From contig NW_005200712.1 of NCBI RefSeq assembly GCF_000372725.1, positions 90,236 to 154,235 of the forward strand: a stretch of DNA of 64,000 nucleotides. Direction: 5' to 3'. Numbering within the stretch: the stretch's first letter is position 1; each line of letters begins with the position of its first letter. Positions 22,251 through 31,263 of this stretch are shown one piece after another. Below the pieces are notes generated by a model. It did not search any database. It had not been told where the DNA came from and worked only from the letters and a program-made list of their open reading frames with translations. Source of the DNA: Emiliania huxleyi CCMP1516. Taxonomy: Eukaryota; Haptophyta; Isochrysidales; Noelaerhabdaceae. The position numbers were made by a program, and so were the translations under genes.

Positions 22251-23060
22251 GCAACAGCAGAAAGAAAGAAAGAAAGAAAACAGACAACCCAAGGGAGGGA
22301 TGGGAGGACGGCACGCCGCCACCACACAGGGATTTTAAGGAGAGGTGTGTGGTGCGCTATCCGTCGCCCACCCTAGGGAGTCTGCCTCTTCCTATCTCTC
22401 TTCGCAGTCTCTCGCCGATTCTCGCTGCAACCTTCATGCCACCTCGCGGCCGTCCCACCCTCGTCGTTCTCTCCCTTGTCACTTCCTCCTCTGTCGCGTC
22501 GTTCTCTTCTGCCTCGTCCTGCGACGCCGCCGCCTGCCGGTCCCTTGTTCTCGCGGCTTCTTTCGCCTTTCGGCGCAACTCCGTCCTCCTCGCGGCGTAT
22601 CCTGGCCCCTCGAGTCTATCGAGCTCCCCTCGCGCAAGGACCACATTTCTGACTCCCACTCCGATCATTTGCCTACAGGTCATGTTGTTGCTCAGGTCCA
22701 CTCTCTCTTCGAACACTCGTGCCTCTACGGATGATGCCGGCGCTGGGGTCCCCTTCGGATGCATCGTGACATCTGACAACTGAATTTCCACTGGTTCGTC
22801 CTCCTCTGAGTCATCTTCCCCGTCCTCCTTCCGCTCGGCTCTTCGCTCGGTACGTTCGGTGTGGCTCACCCTCCATGCCGTGAACAGGCGCTTTATCCAC
22901 CCTATATTCTTCTCTCGTTCCTCTGCCCGTGCCTTGGTCTTGTCGTTGTTTCGCACCCATGTCTGTATGGCAATCGAGGCTGCCTTCCCCACTACCTGTA
23001 GTTCACTCGTCACCTCTCCCGCGAGCTCCCTTCTCTTTCTTTCGGGTATGCAACAGCAGA
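22251..23060 (-). mobile_element. Possible non-LTR retroposon copy with CTTT tail
   Basis: On the minus strand the segment ends in a (CTTT)n tail at 22261-22279. Just outside lies GCAACAGCAGA (22251-22261), which is repeated directly at 23050-23060 and so looks like an 11-bp target duplication. The ~50 bases next to the tail reappear almost unchanged at 29263-29312, again bounded by a target duplication; such behaviour is typical of 5'-truncated retroposition. The enclosed ORF (22357-23013) has no reverse transcriptase, so this would be a truncated or non-autonomous copy. The CAG-rich repeat could be coincidental. Confidence 0.4.
22357..23013 (-). CDS. Hypothetical charged protein (about 218 aa)
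   Basis: The open frame stays open upstream to about 23150 without an ATG (the listed start is GTG), so it is probably an exon or a fragment. The protein is highly charged, with Arg/Lys/Glu-rich helices, an acidic stretch (GEDDSEEDEPVE) and a C-terminal basic region (RERTTRVGRPRGGMKVAARI). The family is not recognised. It lies inside the possible retroposon described above and may belong to it. Confidence 0.35.
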   Translation of the reverse strand: MTSELQVVGKAASIAIQTWVRNNDKTKARAEEREKNIGWIKRLFTAWRVSHTERTERRAERKEDGEDDSEEDEPVEIQLSDVTMHPKGTPAPASSVEARVFEERVDLSNNMTCRQMIGVGVRNVVLARGELDRLEGPGYAARRTELRRKAKEAARTRDRQAAASQDEAEENDATEEEVTRERTTRVGRPRGGMKVAARIGERLRREIGRGRLPRVGDG

Positions 23061-23296
23061 CGAACCCTGGTAATCCCCCCTCACTTTCTTTCGTTGAAAG
23101 AGCAACGCGATATATAACCCACCCACTCTCCTGCCCAGCAGCAGCAAAACGGGGTGGCTACGCGCCGTCCGTGGAAATTGATTCGGTACAGCGCCAATGC
23201 ACGCTCGAACAAGCTTCGCCTGGCTGGTGGGCGCGTCTGCCGTCCCACCTGCCCCACTCGGCACGAACATTCGAGACTCTCTGAGTCCAATTCTGC

Positions 23297-24253
23297 ATGG
23301 CGACGGCAGGCCTCGCAATGGGCCGAAGCGCCAAGTTGCATGAGCACAAGCTCGCAGAGGTACGAGCTGCGACTAGCGAGCTGCGGTGCATCTTCTTCGA
23401 AGCAGAGCTGCCTCCTGTGTTTCCGAATCTGTGCGATCAACGTTACAAGGAGGATGGGCCTCTGAATATCACCACACTGGTCAGCCGTGTCAGGCTGGCA
23501 GTCAACTGTTGCACGCACCAGCCGGCGTTCAGCGACAGCACGATCCGGCTGAAGATGCTGACCTCCCTCGCCAAGGGCGGGCGTGGCGAGAATGTGGATG
23601 TCTTCGCCATGTTCGATGCTGCCGAGTTTCTCGGTCCTGCACAGCCGCACGTGGCCTCTGATAGCAGTGCCCCTCGCCTGGCCTCATTCCGCAGCCCGGA
23701 CAGGACAGAAGAGCAAGCACAGGCAGAATATACTCGGGCCACCAACAGACACTACTCACGGCTGCGGTCGGCAGCACGCATGCAAAAAAGGGAGCGGGAC
23801 AACGGCCGAATCACGGAATGCCGAGCAAAAGCAGCAAAGGCCCCCCAAGCAGCAGCACATCTGCGTGCAACATTCGATGCATGGCGTGCGGAAATTGCGC
23901 GAAGGAGGGAAAGGCGCCACGAGCAGGAAGCAGAACGGCAGAGAATCGCAGAGTGGCACTTGTCGCGTGGCTCGTGGCACGTGCGCGCGCTTATGTCAGA
24001 GGTAGATTGTGTCACCGTCCGGTCCCCGCGTGGAGGTCGTCGAGTTGACGGAGGCGCCTGCCGTGCGCGGCGACGAGATGGCCGAGGCGACGGCCGAGAC
24101 CTTGCGCACGCTCACCCGGCCTCCGTCGCGGGTCGCGCAGCCCGCGAGGATGATCTTTTTGTACTCCTGCGGCGGAGCGCGGCGGAAGGAATGGCAAATC
24201 TCACGTGCGAGCCTTGGGCAGCGGTGGCGGGCGGACACGCACCTCGAATGTGA
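23297..24253 (+). CDS. Hypothetical protein
   Basis: 318 residues open from an ATG at 23297. The first ~235 residues look like protein (FPNLCDQRYKEDGPLNITTL, then a Glu/Arg/Ala helical region with RAEIARRRERRHEQEAERQR). The last ~85 residues lie antisense to the well-supported EF-hand exons and read as Arg/Gly/Ala shadow, so the real 3' end is probably earlier, by splicing or otherwise. No family recognised. Confidence 0.4.
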   Translation: MATAGLAMGRSAKLHEHKLAEVRAATSELRCIFFEAELPPVFPNLCDQRYKEDGPLNITTLVSRVRLAVNCCTHQPAFSDSTIRLKMLTSLAKGGRGENVDVFAMFDAAEFLGPAQPHVASDSSAPRLASFRSPDRTEEQAQAEYTRATNRHYSRLRSAARMQKRERDNGRITECRAKAAKAPQAAAHLRATFDAWRAEIARRRERRHEQEAERQRIAEWHLSRGSWHVRALMSEVDCVTVRSPRGGRRVDGGACRARRRDGRGDGRDLAHAHPASVAGRAAREDDLFVLLRRSAAEGMANLTCEPWAAVAGGHAPRM

Positions 24254-24675
24254 CAACACCATCGTCCGACATGTCCGCCCAGCCGATCATCTCGTCCACA
24301 CGGTCGTCGATGTCCACCTCTATCGTGACCGTCTTGCTCGCGGCGCAGAGGAGCGCCTGCTTCAGCTCCCGCGCATCGAGATGGCCGTTGCCATCTAGGT
24401 CGAGCTTGGCGAATGCGTCTTGAAGTGCCGCGTCGCTGCCGAGGGGCCGCTCAGGAACGAGCGAGTGCCACGCCTGTTTCAGGTGCGTGCGTGTAGCATT
24501 CAGTTCGTCTCGACATCACAGGCGACGAGAACAGTGAGCGGCACGCCTCGCTGGCGGTCAGCATGTCCTCGTGGCCACGGTACGTGCGCATGCCCAGGAG
24601 GGGGTACGTACGCATGCCGAGGAGGGGGCGGCGCGAAGTCAGCGTGAGAACGAGTGGGCAGCGGAGCATGAGCAT
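23996..24675 (-). CDS. EF-hand calcium-binding protein (about 185 aa, three exons)
   Basis: Minus-strand exons 24675-24520, 24473-24243 and 24166-23996; the stop is at 23996-23998. The second intron (24167-24242, GTGCGT...CGCAG) is well supported because it falls inside an EF-hand loop and restores it: DMSDDGVVTFE|EYKKII. A first EF-hand reads LDLDGNGHLDARELKQAL, with the canonical Asp/Asp/Asn/Gly/Asp/Glu ligand pattern. The two loops are paired as in calmodulin-type lobes. The first intron (46 bp, 24474-24519) and the 5' exon are tentative; the start could be one of several Met residues. The C-terminal ~45 residues are Ser/Arg-rich. Expected to be a cytosolic Ca2+ sensor; partner unknown. 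The 3' exons overlap an opposite-strand ORF. Confidence 0.8.
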
Positions 24676-24962
24676 GAGAGTCCTCGTTGAGTGGACTGGC
24701 TGCCCCCGGGCCGATCGATGATTGCTTCGTCACGGGCCAAAAAAGTGTTTAAAGGCCAAAACCCGCGCGCATTTCTTTTCTTATGTGCGTAATTCGTTTC
24801 GGCGCTGGCGAGTAGAGGCACACGCACGCTCTCCCGAGGTCTCTTGGAGCAGAGAGCCCCGGCGAGCCCTCGAAAGAGCAATGGGTCCCCCAATGGGTCC
24901 CTCGAGAGGGTACCCTGGGTGGGCGTGGCCCCTACTCGCCGTTTGCTCGTCTTTTCTTCACG

Positions 24963-26527
24963 ATGTCCACCCCGCCGCGCCGCCGCTCGCGCCGCCTCGC
25001 CTCCGCCTCCGCCGCCGCCCCCTCCCCAGACGCGCCGCCGCCCGCCCGCCTGCTCGACCTCCCCAGGGAGCTCCTCGAGCGCGTCCTCTCCCGCTTCGAA
25101 AGCCCCATCGACATCGCTCGCGTCGCGGCCGTCTCTCTCCTCTTTCACTCGCTCGCGGAGCAGTGCATCCGCTTGTGGGCGCAAGAGCGCGACTTCGAGC
25201 TGCCAGCGCAGCCAGAGGGCGAGAGCTGCGCCGTGCGGTGGCTGTGCTATGCGGCGTTGCTGCACGAGTCCAACCCGCCGGCGAGGGCGGCGGCAGGCTC
25301 CTCCCACAGCCTCTTCATTGACGGCGAGGGGCGGCTCTCGTCGTGCGGCTCGGCGGATGACGATCCAGGCCTTCTCGGCCACGGCGAGGGCGTGACGCGG
25401 CTCAACACGCCGACCCGCCTCGCGTCGACGCTGGGCGGCGAGCGCGCCGTGAGCGTGTCGGTTGGGTATTGCCACAGCCTCGCCCTGACCGCCGACGGCA
25501 GCATCTGGAGCTGGGGCGATGGATTCTTTGGCAAGCTGGGCCACGGCGACGAGCAGAACCAGTGGCTGCCGAAGAAGGTCGAGGCCTTTGCTGGCCAGCG
25601 CGTCGTCGCTGTATCGGCGGGAGATCTGCACAGCCTCGCCGTCACCGCCGACGGCTCCGTCTGGAGCTGGGGCTATGGAGGCTTTGGCCGGCTAGGCCAC
25701 AGCGACGAGGAGGCCCAATGGCAACCCAAGAAGGTCGAGGCCTTTGCTGGCCAGAGCGTCGTCGCTGTGTCGGCTGGAGGCGATCACAACCCGCCATCAC
25801 CGCCGACGGTGCCCTCTGGTCGTGGGGCTATTGCGGCTTTGGCCGGCTGGGCCACGGCGACGAGCAGAACCAGCTGCTGCCCACGAAGGTCGAGGCCTTG
25901 GCTGGCCAGCGCATCGTCGCTGTGTCGGCAGGGCGGCACCTCAGCCTCGCACTCAACGCCGATGGCGCCGTCTGGAGCTGGGGCTGGGGCGGTGGCGAGT
26001 TGGGCCACGGCGACGAGCAGCGCCAGCTGCTGCCGAAGAAGGTCGAGGCCTTGGCTGGGCGGCGCGTCGTCGCCGTGTCGGCAGGAGACTGCCATAGCCT
26101 CGCCATCACCGCCGACGGCGCCGTCTGGAGCTGGGGCGATGGCGAGGAAGGCCGGTTGGGCCACGGCGACCAGGAGTCGCAGCTGCTGCCGAGGAAGGCT
26201 GAGGCCTTTGCAGGGCGGCGCGTCGTCGCTGTGTCAGCGGGAGGCAACCACAGCCTCGCCCTCACCGCCGGCGGCCATGTCTGGAGCTGGGGTTGTGGGA
26301 GCGAGGGCCAGTTGGGCCACGGCGACCAGCAGGACGAGCTGCTGCCAAAGAAGTTGGAGGTGTGGGCGAGCCAGCCGAGCACGCCCTTCTCCTCTGACGG
26401 GGAGGGCAGCGACGAGGGCAGCGACGAGGGGAGCGACGAGGACAGCGACGACGAGTGGATCGTCGACGAGGGCAGCGAGGAGGCCAGCGAGGAGGGCAGC
26501 GAGGAGGAGAGCGAGGAGGACGAGTAG
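24963..26527 (+). CDS. F-box plus RCC1-repeat (UVR8/HERC-like) protein, one frame break
   Basis: The N-terminus is Arg/Ala/Pro-rich, then an F-box-like motif LLDLPRELLERVLSRFESP (about residues 30-48). From about residue 115 there are RCC1 propeller repeats of ~51 residues, each carrying AVSAG..HSLA(L/V)TADG.VWSWG....GRLGHGDE. At least six blades are visible, enough for a beta-propeller. The repeats run in frame 24963-~25788 and then continue in the next frame from ~25795 to the stop at 26525-26527. At that point CACAAC.CCGCCATC lacks 4 bases present in sister repeats (CATAGCCTCGCCATC), so the copy is either frameshifted or misread. The C-terminus is a very acidic GSDEGSDE/SEEESEEDE tail. Likely a substrate adaptor of an SCF-type ubiquitin ligase or a Ran/chromatin-type regulator; inferred from family. 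Confidence 0.8.
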
Positions 26528-27212
26528 TCGTGAGAGCAAGGGAGAGCTCGGGGAGCGGCCGAGAGAACGCGGTGACCGCGGCGCGACCGGTGTGGCGCGG
26601 GCTCCCTTCCCGGGTCGCTCGTGTGAGTCGCTCTCGGGGGCAGTGTGTGTGTCGGCTGTCGGAGTCGCGAGTGCGCGCGTGTGGGTTCGAGACCGCGCGC
26701 GCGCACACACGCGCGACACGCGGTGTGCATCGCCATCAGCATCACGCATCAGTGACGGCACCTGCATGTCGTACTTTACATGTGGAGGTCGTTGCGTCGT
26801 TCGGCGAACGCTGAATGCGGTGCTTTTTACAATAGCCGTATATCGAGCCAAGGCCGTGGCCACTAGGAAGGCGCGCCATATGAACACGCGTGAAAACCGC
26901 GCCGGATATGCGCGCGGCATTCGTGCACAAAGCAGACACCAGACCTCGGTTTCCCATAGGGTTTCTGCTGCGGTTTCCCATGGCGGTTTCCCATAGCCGA
27001 AAACCCAGGGGTCGGTCGGTTTCTGCGGCGCGCTCTGTTTTTTCTGGGATCTGTTTTCTGGGACACCCGCCTCGATTTCCCGTGGGATCTGCCTGTGGGT
27101 CTGGTTTCTGCGGTGTGAATACATCTCCCGCTTCGTCCTAATGAGCTCATTCCGGCCAATGAACAGGTTCCCCATCCGATTTTTTTCAAGTGGGAACAGC
27201 AAAAAGCGGAGC
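26528..27212. other. Repeat-rich spacer
   Basis: No gene seen. Between about 26945 and 27120 the motifs TTTCCCATAG and GGTTTCTGCGG recur several times. They resemble the arms of the inverted-repeat element at 27551-28071, so this may be a decayed relative of that element. Confidence 0.4.
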
Positions 27213-27371
27213 ACTTGGAGCACTTGGAGTGCAGTCATTAACCTCACATCCAGGGCCGGGGAGCTCAGAAGCGCACCCAGCGGGCCGGATGATCGGGATC
27301 GGGTTACGGGCTAGAGAGCCCTAGCCCCGGGGGTGCGCGTTCGCAGGGAAAGGGCCTTAAAGTAAACACGG
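27213..27371. repeat. Dispersed repeat, copy A
   Basis: About 160 bp nearly identical to 37885-38045 (copy C) and partly to 37037-37120 (copy B). Shared landmarks: ACTTGGAGCACTTGGAGTGC, CCAGGGCCGGGGAGCT, GGGTTACGGGCTAGAGAGCC, AGGGAAAGGGCC and TAAAGTAAACACGG. All three copies have the same orientation. There is no coding capacity; it is probably a mobile-element end or a solo fragment. Confidence 0.8.
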
Positions 27372-27550
27372 GTCTCCGAGGGTTGGCTCCGCGCTCCGGG
27401 TTTCCCCTAGCAGCAGACCGCCCCCTCTACTCGGAGCTATAATGAACACCAGACATGAACACGACACGCACTCTCACACGGCGTCATCGCTCAGGGCCCC
27501 TTCGCGCGGGGTCCTCGTCCTCACTCCAGAGGAGGCTCCCCTCGCGGCAT

Positions 27551-28071
27551 GCATTTTGTTCTGGTTTCTGGTTTCTGCTCCGATTGGTCGCGACTGGTGA
27601 TGAGTGTTAAGCTGAGGTTGTCAACGCCGGGTGCGGGTAATTCTCGGCACGGATCGGCACGTGCGGTAGCGTGCGATGAGGCCTTGCCAGCTCCTGGTGG
27701 TGCCCTCAAGATCGCCGCGCGCATTGGCCGCTCCGCCGACGTTGTGATAGAGCTTCTTTCTGTCTCCAACAGAGTAGATCCAAACACTCTATTGATAGGT
27801 GATAGGTACTCAAAACACTCGCACAACGCCTGCCTTTCACAGCTCAGCCTTTCAGGGCTTGGGCATGACAAGCTCAACGGCCCCGCCGGTCGGCGTCCGA
27901 TGCACGAGGCAGCCATGTTGGCTGCCACGGCGTTTCCGCTCGGGATCGCGGCAGCCTGGCGGACTCGACCGCATCGCAGGCCTCCCTCCCGTGAGCCACA
28001 AAAGTGCGTGGCAGCGCGGCGCGCCGCCAACCTCGCTTTCGGAGCAGAAACCAGAAACCAGAAACCAATGC
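27551..28071. mobile_element. Inverted-repeat (MITE/foldback-like) element, ~520 bp
   Basis: A perfect 24-bp inverted repeat (27560-27583 versus 28039-28062, core CTGGTTTCTGGTTTCTGCTC) extends outward imperfectly to about 33-43 bp. The interior has no transposase, so the element would be non-autonomous. No clear target duplication was found. Confidence 0.55.
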
Positions 28072-29250
28072 CTGCAGCCTGGAGCGATAAAACGGTTCCC
28101 CCGAAGGGTTCCTCCCACCCAGAACATGCTGCTGTCTTAGTACAGGGTATATTGTTGGCAAATCAAGTCTTAGTACTCCCGTTCGACCCATTCGGAATCC
28201 GATTAGTTAATGAAAGGTCATTCCGCCGGAATGACCCCTCCACGGGGAGATAGATCGTTCACACCTCGAAAAACACCAGAACCCAGAGTGTCTGGACCGA
28301 TATTCCCATGGCCCGGATGTTTTCTGTGGGATGTGTCGAAAAAGCAGAATACTCCTCCTCCTATAAGTCAGACGGTTTCTTGATAGCTGATATGCCAGGG
28401 AAGAGCCTGGTATCTCAGTATGTTATATCCTATGATATAACATAGTGGTGTCTGGTTTATGCACACCTCGCGCGCGGACCGCGGGCGGGGGCGGCAGCCG
28501 GCAGCGCGGCGGCACATCAAGGGCCACGACCGCTCTGCCGACCGCCCTCCCGCTCCCTCGCCGGGGCAAGCTGGCGAGGCACTCCCTGGCCGACACTCCC
28601 CGAGCATCCCCCCCCCCCCCCCCACCCACGCCAACAGACGCACGTAGTTCCCTCTCCTCGCGTGGCTCCCACCCCGAGGACCTCTGCCCAAGCTGATGGT
28701 GCCCAGCCCAGAGGGCCTCAGGGGCTGTAGAGTCACACCTAGGAGAGGGGGTAGCTCACACATTGTGGGCCGCACTGACCCTTCTCCCACGTGCCCTTGC
28801 CCGCCCCTCTGACCGCCGCCCGAGGCCCGACTTTGAGGGGCTGGTGAGCCCCACCGTTGCGCCCTCACCTCACGCTGACATATCCTTTGGGAATGCCCAT
28901 GGGCTCTAGGGACCCGGGGGCAGCTTTGCCCGCGGGTGCCATGCTAGGCTATGGTAGCCATTCTCCCAGAAGCCAGATTCTCCGCGGAGAGGCCGGAAAA
29001 GTGGCCTAGGCGGCCTCCGCTCAAGGATCGTTTTTATTTTCTGGTGACTCAGGAAGGAGGGGTATGTGTGCTCAAATGACAAATCGCCATGGCCCATGCA
29101 ACCGCCGCCCCGCATCTACTCGATTACAGCGCCACACAGCGGTGGACGGCGAGACACTGACGAACGAGGAGCACAGCGTGTATCGAGCGTGTGGCTGGTA
29201 GGCACTTGTGGTACCGACAGCCCCTGTGACATCCGTCCGCATCCGCTTGT
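28072..29250. other. Non-coding spacer with hairpins and a C-homopolymer
   Basis: No gene recognised. It contains two adjacent hairpins at 28388-28444 (listed separately) and a C-homopolymer at about 28606-28621 that may be an assembly-length uncertainty. The remainder shows only chance open frames. Confidence 0.4.
28388..28444. other. Two adjacent hairpins
   Basis: The first hairpin pairs ATGCCAGG with CCTGGTAT around 28391-28413. The second is AT-rich, with perfect 11-bp arms TATGTTATATC / GATATAACATA (28419-28429 and 28434-28444) and a 4-base loop. In a GC-rich genome such an AT-rich perfect hairpin is conspicuous. It could be an element end, a processing signal or a recombination site. 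Confidence 0.6.
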
Positions 29251-29324
29251 AATGTTGTAAAAAAAGAAAGAAAGAAAACAGACAACCCAAGGGAGGGATG
29301 GGAGGACGGCACAATGTTGTAAAA
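29251..29324. mobile_element. 50-bp insertion with 12-bp target-site duplication
   Basis: AATGTTGTAAAA occurs at 29251-29262 and again at 29313-29324. The 50 bases between match 22263-22314 almost base for base: an (AAAG)n run, then ACAGACAACCCAAGGGAG and GGATGGGAGGACGGCAC. Read on the minus strand, the insert ends in a (CTTT)n tail against one duplicate, the form expected of a strongly 5'-truncated non-LTR/SINE-type insertion. Confidence 0.75.
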
Positions 29325-29468
29325 CGGCCACAAAGGTCGCAGGGAAGAATTCTTTTCACAGCCGGGCACAATCCTGGGCCCGCTTCCTAGGTTTTCAAGC
29401 TCACCGACGAAGGGCGACCGCCCCCTGTCGCAGGCTCCGACGTGTGGCGGCGGCTGCACAGTACACAT

Positions 29469-30590
29469 ATGGCAAAGCCGGCGCTTCCACGTGTCCTCTT
29501 CGGCACGTCCGCGCTCGGCAACCTCTTTGTGGAGCCGACGCACGACGAGAAGAAAGCCGTCGTCGAGCAGGTCCTCAAGGCCGTGCCGACAGCCCTCTTC
29601 GACAGCGCAGGCAAGTACGGTGCCGGTCTAGCGCTCGAGGAGCTCGGCCGCTGCCTCGAGGAGCTCGGCGTGGAGCCGGAGCAGGTTCTCATCAGCAACA
29701 AGCTCGGCTGGAAGCGCGTCCCGCTCACCACGCCCGAGCCGACCTTTGAGCCCGGCGCGTGGGTCAACCTGAAGAATGACGCCGTCCAGGCCATTTCGTA
29801 CGACGGCATCATGGAGTGCTACCGGCAGGGCAACGCGCTTCTCGGAAAGTACGAGGCGCGCATCGTGTCAGTGCACGACCCCGACGAGTACCTGGGCGCG
29901 GCGGCCGACGAGGCGGACCTCGAGGCGCGGAGGGCGGACGTGCTCGGCGCCTACCGCGCACTCGCGGAGCTGAAGGTGCCGAGCTACAGCCGAGAGCTAC
30001 GGCCGAGATACAGCCGAGCTACAGTCGAGATACAGCCGAGTATCCGGCCTGAAACGGCCCCTCGACGCCTCCAGACAGTCTCGCCGAGTGCTCCCAGGCA
30101 CCGCCCACCCCTGTACACCGGGCCTTGCACACTTTGAAGGCCGCGGGGCTCCTGTCGTTAGACGTGGAGTCGCGAGGGTCGCCCCCCCCCCCCCCCCCCT
30201 TCCTGATGTCGCCCCCCTCCCCCCCCGCCCCCGCCTCTCCGTGCAGGCGCCCTTGACGCGCGCCGTCGCCCGCTCGCCCGGCAGGCGGTCTTCAACGCCG
30301 GCTTCCTGATCGGCGGCGACCACCTCGACTACGTCAAGATCACCCGCGAGAGCCGGCCCGACGCCTTTGCGTGGCGCGAGAAGTTCACCGCGCTCTGCGG
30401 CGAGTTTGGCGTCTCCCCCGCGGCGGTGTGCGTGCAGTTCAGCTTCCTCTTCCCCCAGATCGTCGCCGTGGCCCTCAACACGACGAAGCCTAGCCGGGTG
30501 CAGTCCAACGTCGAGCTGGCCAACGCGAGCATACCGCCCGCGCTCTGGAGGCGGATGAGAGAAGAGGGGCTCATCTCGATCGATGTGTGA
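29469..30590 (+). CDS. Aldo/keto reductase family protein (fucose/aldose dehydrogenase-like), internally short
   Basis: Exon 1 is 29469-29975 (MAKPALPRVLFGTSALGN start) and exon 2 is 30285-30590. The intron runs GTGCCG...CGGCAG and the phase is kept, giving 270 residues. Exon 1 shows barrel strand 1 (VLFGTSALGN), the active-site-type block FDSAGKYGAGLALEELG (Asp and Tyr of the family tetrad), strand 3 with the Lys region (VLISNKLGW) and strand 4 (RIVSVHDPDEYL). Exon 2 resumes at AVFNAGFLIGGDHLDY and runs to the family C-terminus (PPALWRRMREEGLISIDV). Related D-threo-aldose/L-fucose dehydrogenases are roughly 50 residues longer: the segment for strands 5-6 is absent, and I find no exon for it in the 309-bp intron, which is filled with an ~11-bp minisatellite and a C-homopolymer. 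Either an exon was lost or the assembly is collapsed here. Confidence 0.75.
29976..30284 (+). repeat. Minisatellite-bearing intron in the aldo/keto reductase gene
   Basis: From about 29981 to 30042 the intron is a run of ~10-11-bp units of the form GAGCTACAGCC / GAGATACAGCC / GAGTATCCGGCC. Near 30181-30200 is a C-homopolymer. The style matches the decameric repeats in introns of the decarboxylase gene. Confidence 0.65.
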
Positions 30591-31263
30591 GAGCGGAGAG
30601 GGAGAAACGTAATTACGAATTTGACGGTGCACCGGTCTCCGGTCGCGACAAGGAGGAAGGACACTCCAGTGCTCAAGTGGGCGGGACGCGACGGCCCCCG
30701 GGCACCTCGTGGTTGCTCTCCTCTTCCAGAGAGTCCCTCCCGACGGGGACCGGTCTTGGGCCTTTCCAACGGCCAGGCCGCTCGCTTAAGGCTGATTGGC
30801 TAGACGAGCGGCCCACCTCCAACGGGGCGGTCTGGATCACACGGGGGATGACATCCTGCCTCCCGGCACACCGCGCCGCCCGGGAAGGAGGTCTGGTTGC
30901 TCCGCCGCCGGACCGCCCTCTCCACCACCCTCGCCCAGGGATCTACAACGCTGTCTTAAGGTCCGACAGGTTCGGCACCGGGCACCGCCTCGGTATACAA
31001 AATGCGCCTGCGGGCGGACCCTCACAGATCACAGATCACTGGGACACTCGCAAGCCACAAGGGGGTGTGCGTGGACAACAGGGACACCGCCATCACCTAA
31101 CGCGCCCGGCCACTCGCATCAAGCCCACGAACGCCGCACCCGCCAGAGCACCGCCCAAGTGCCCTGAGTGCGCCACCGCCGAGCCGCCCGGGTCGTGCGC
31201 CGCTGCAAGTAATCCCCAAAAGTCGGAGAGGACGTAGAGGCCTGCGGAGAGGTGTGGCAGCGG
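30591..31263. other. Spacer between convergent genes
   Basis: 3' flanks of the plus-strand aldo/keto reductase and the minus-strand rhomboid. I looked here for a last rhomboid exon carrying a catalytic His (HxxGxxxG) and did not find one. No other gene was recognised. Confidence 0.4.
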
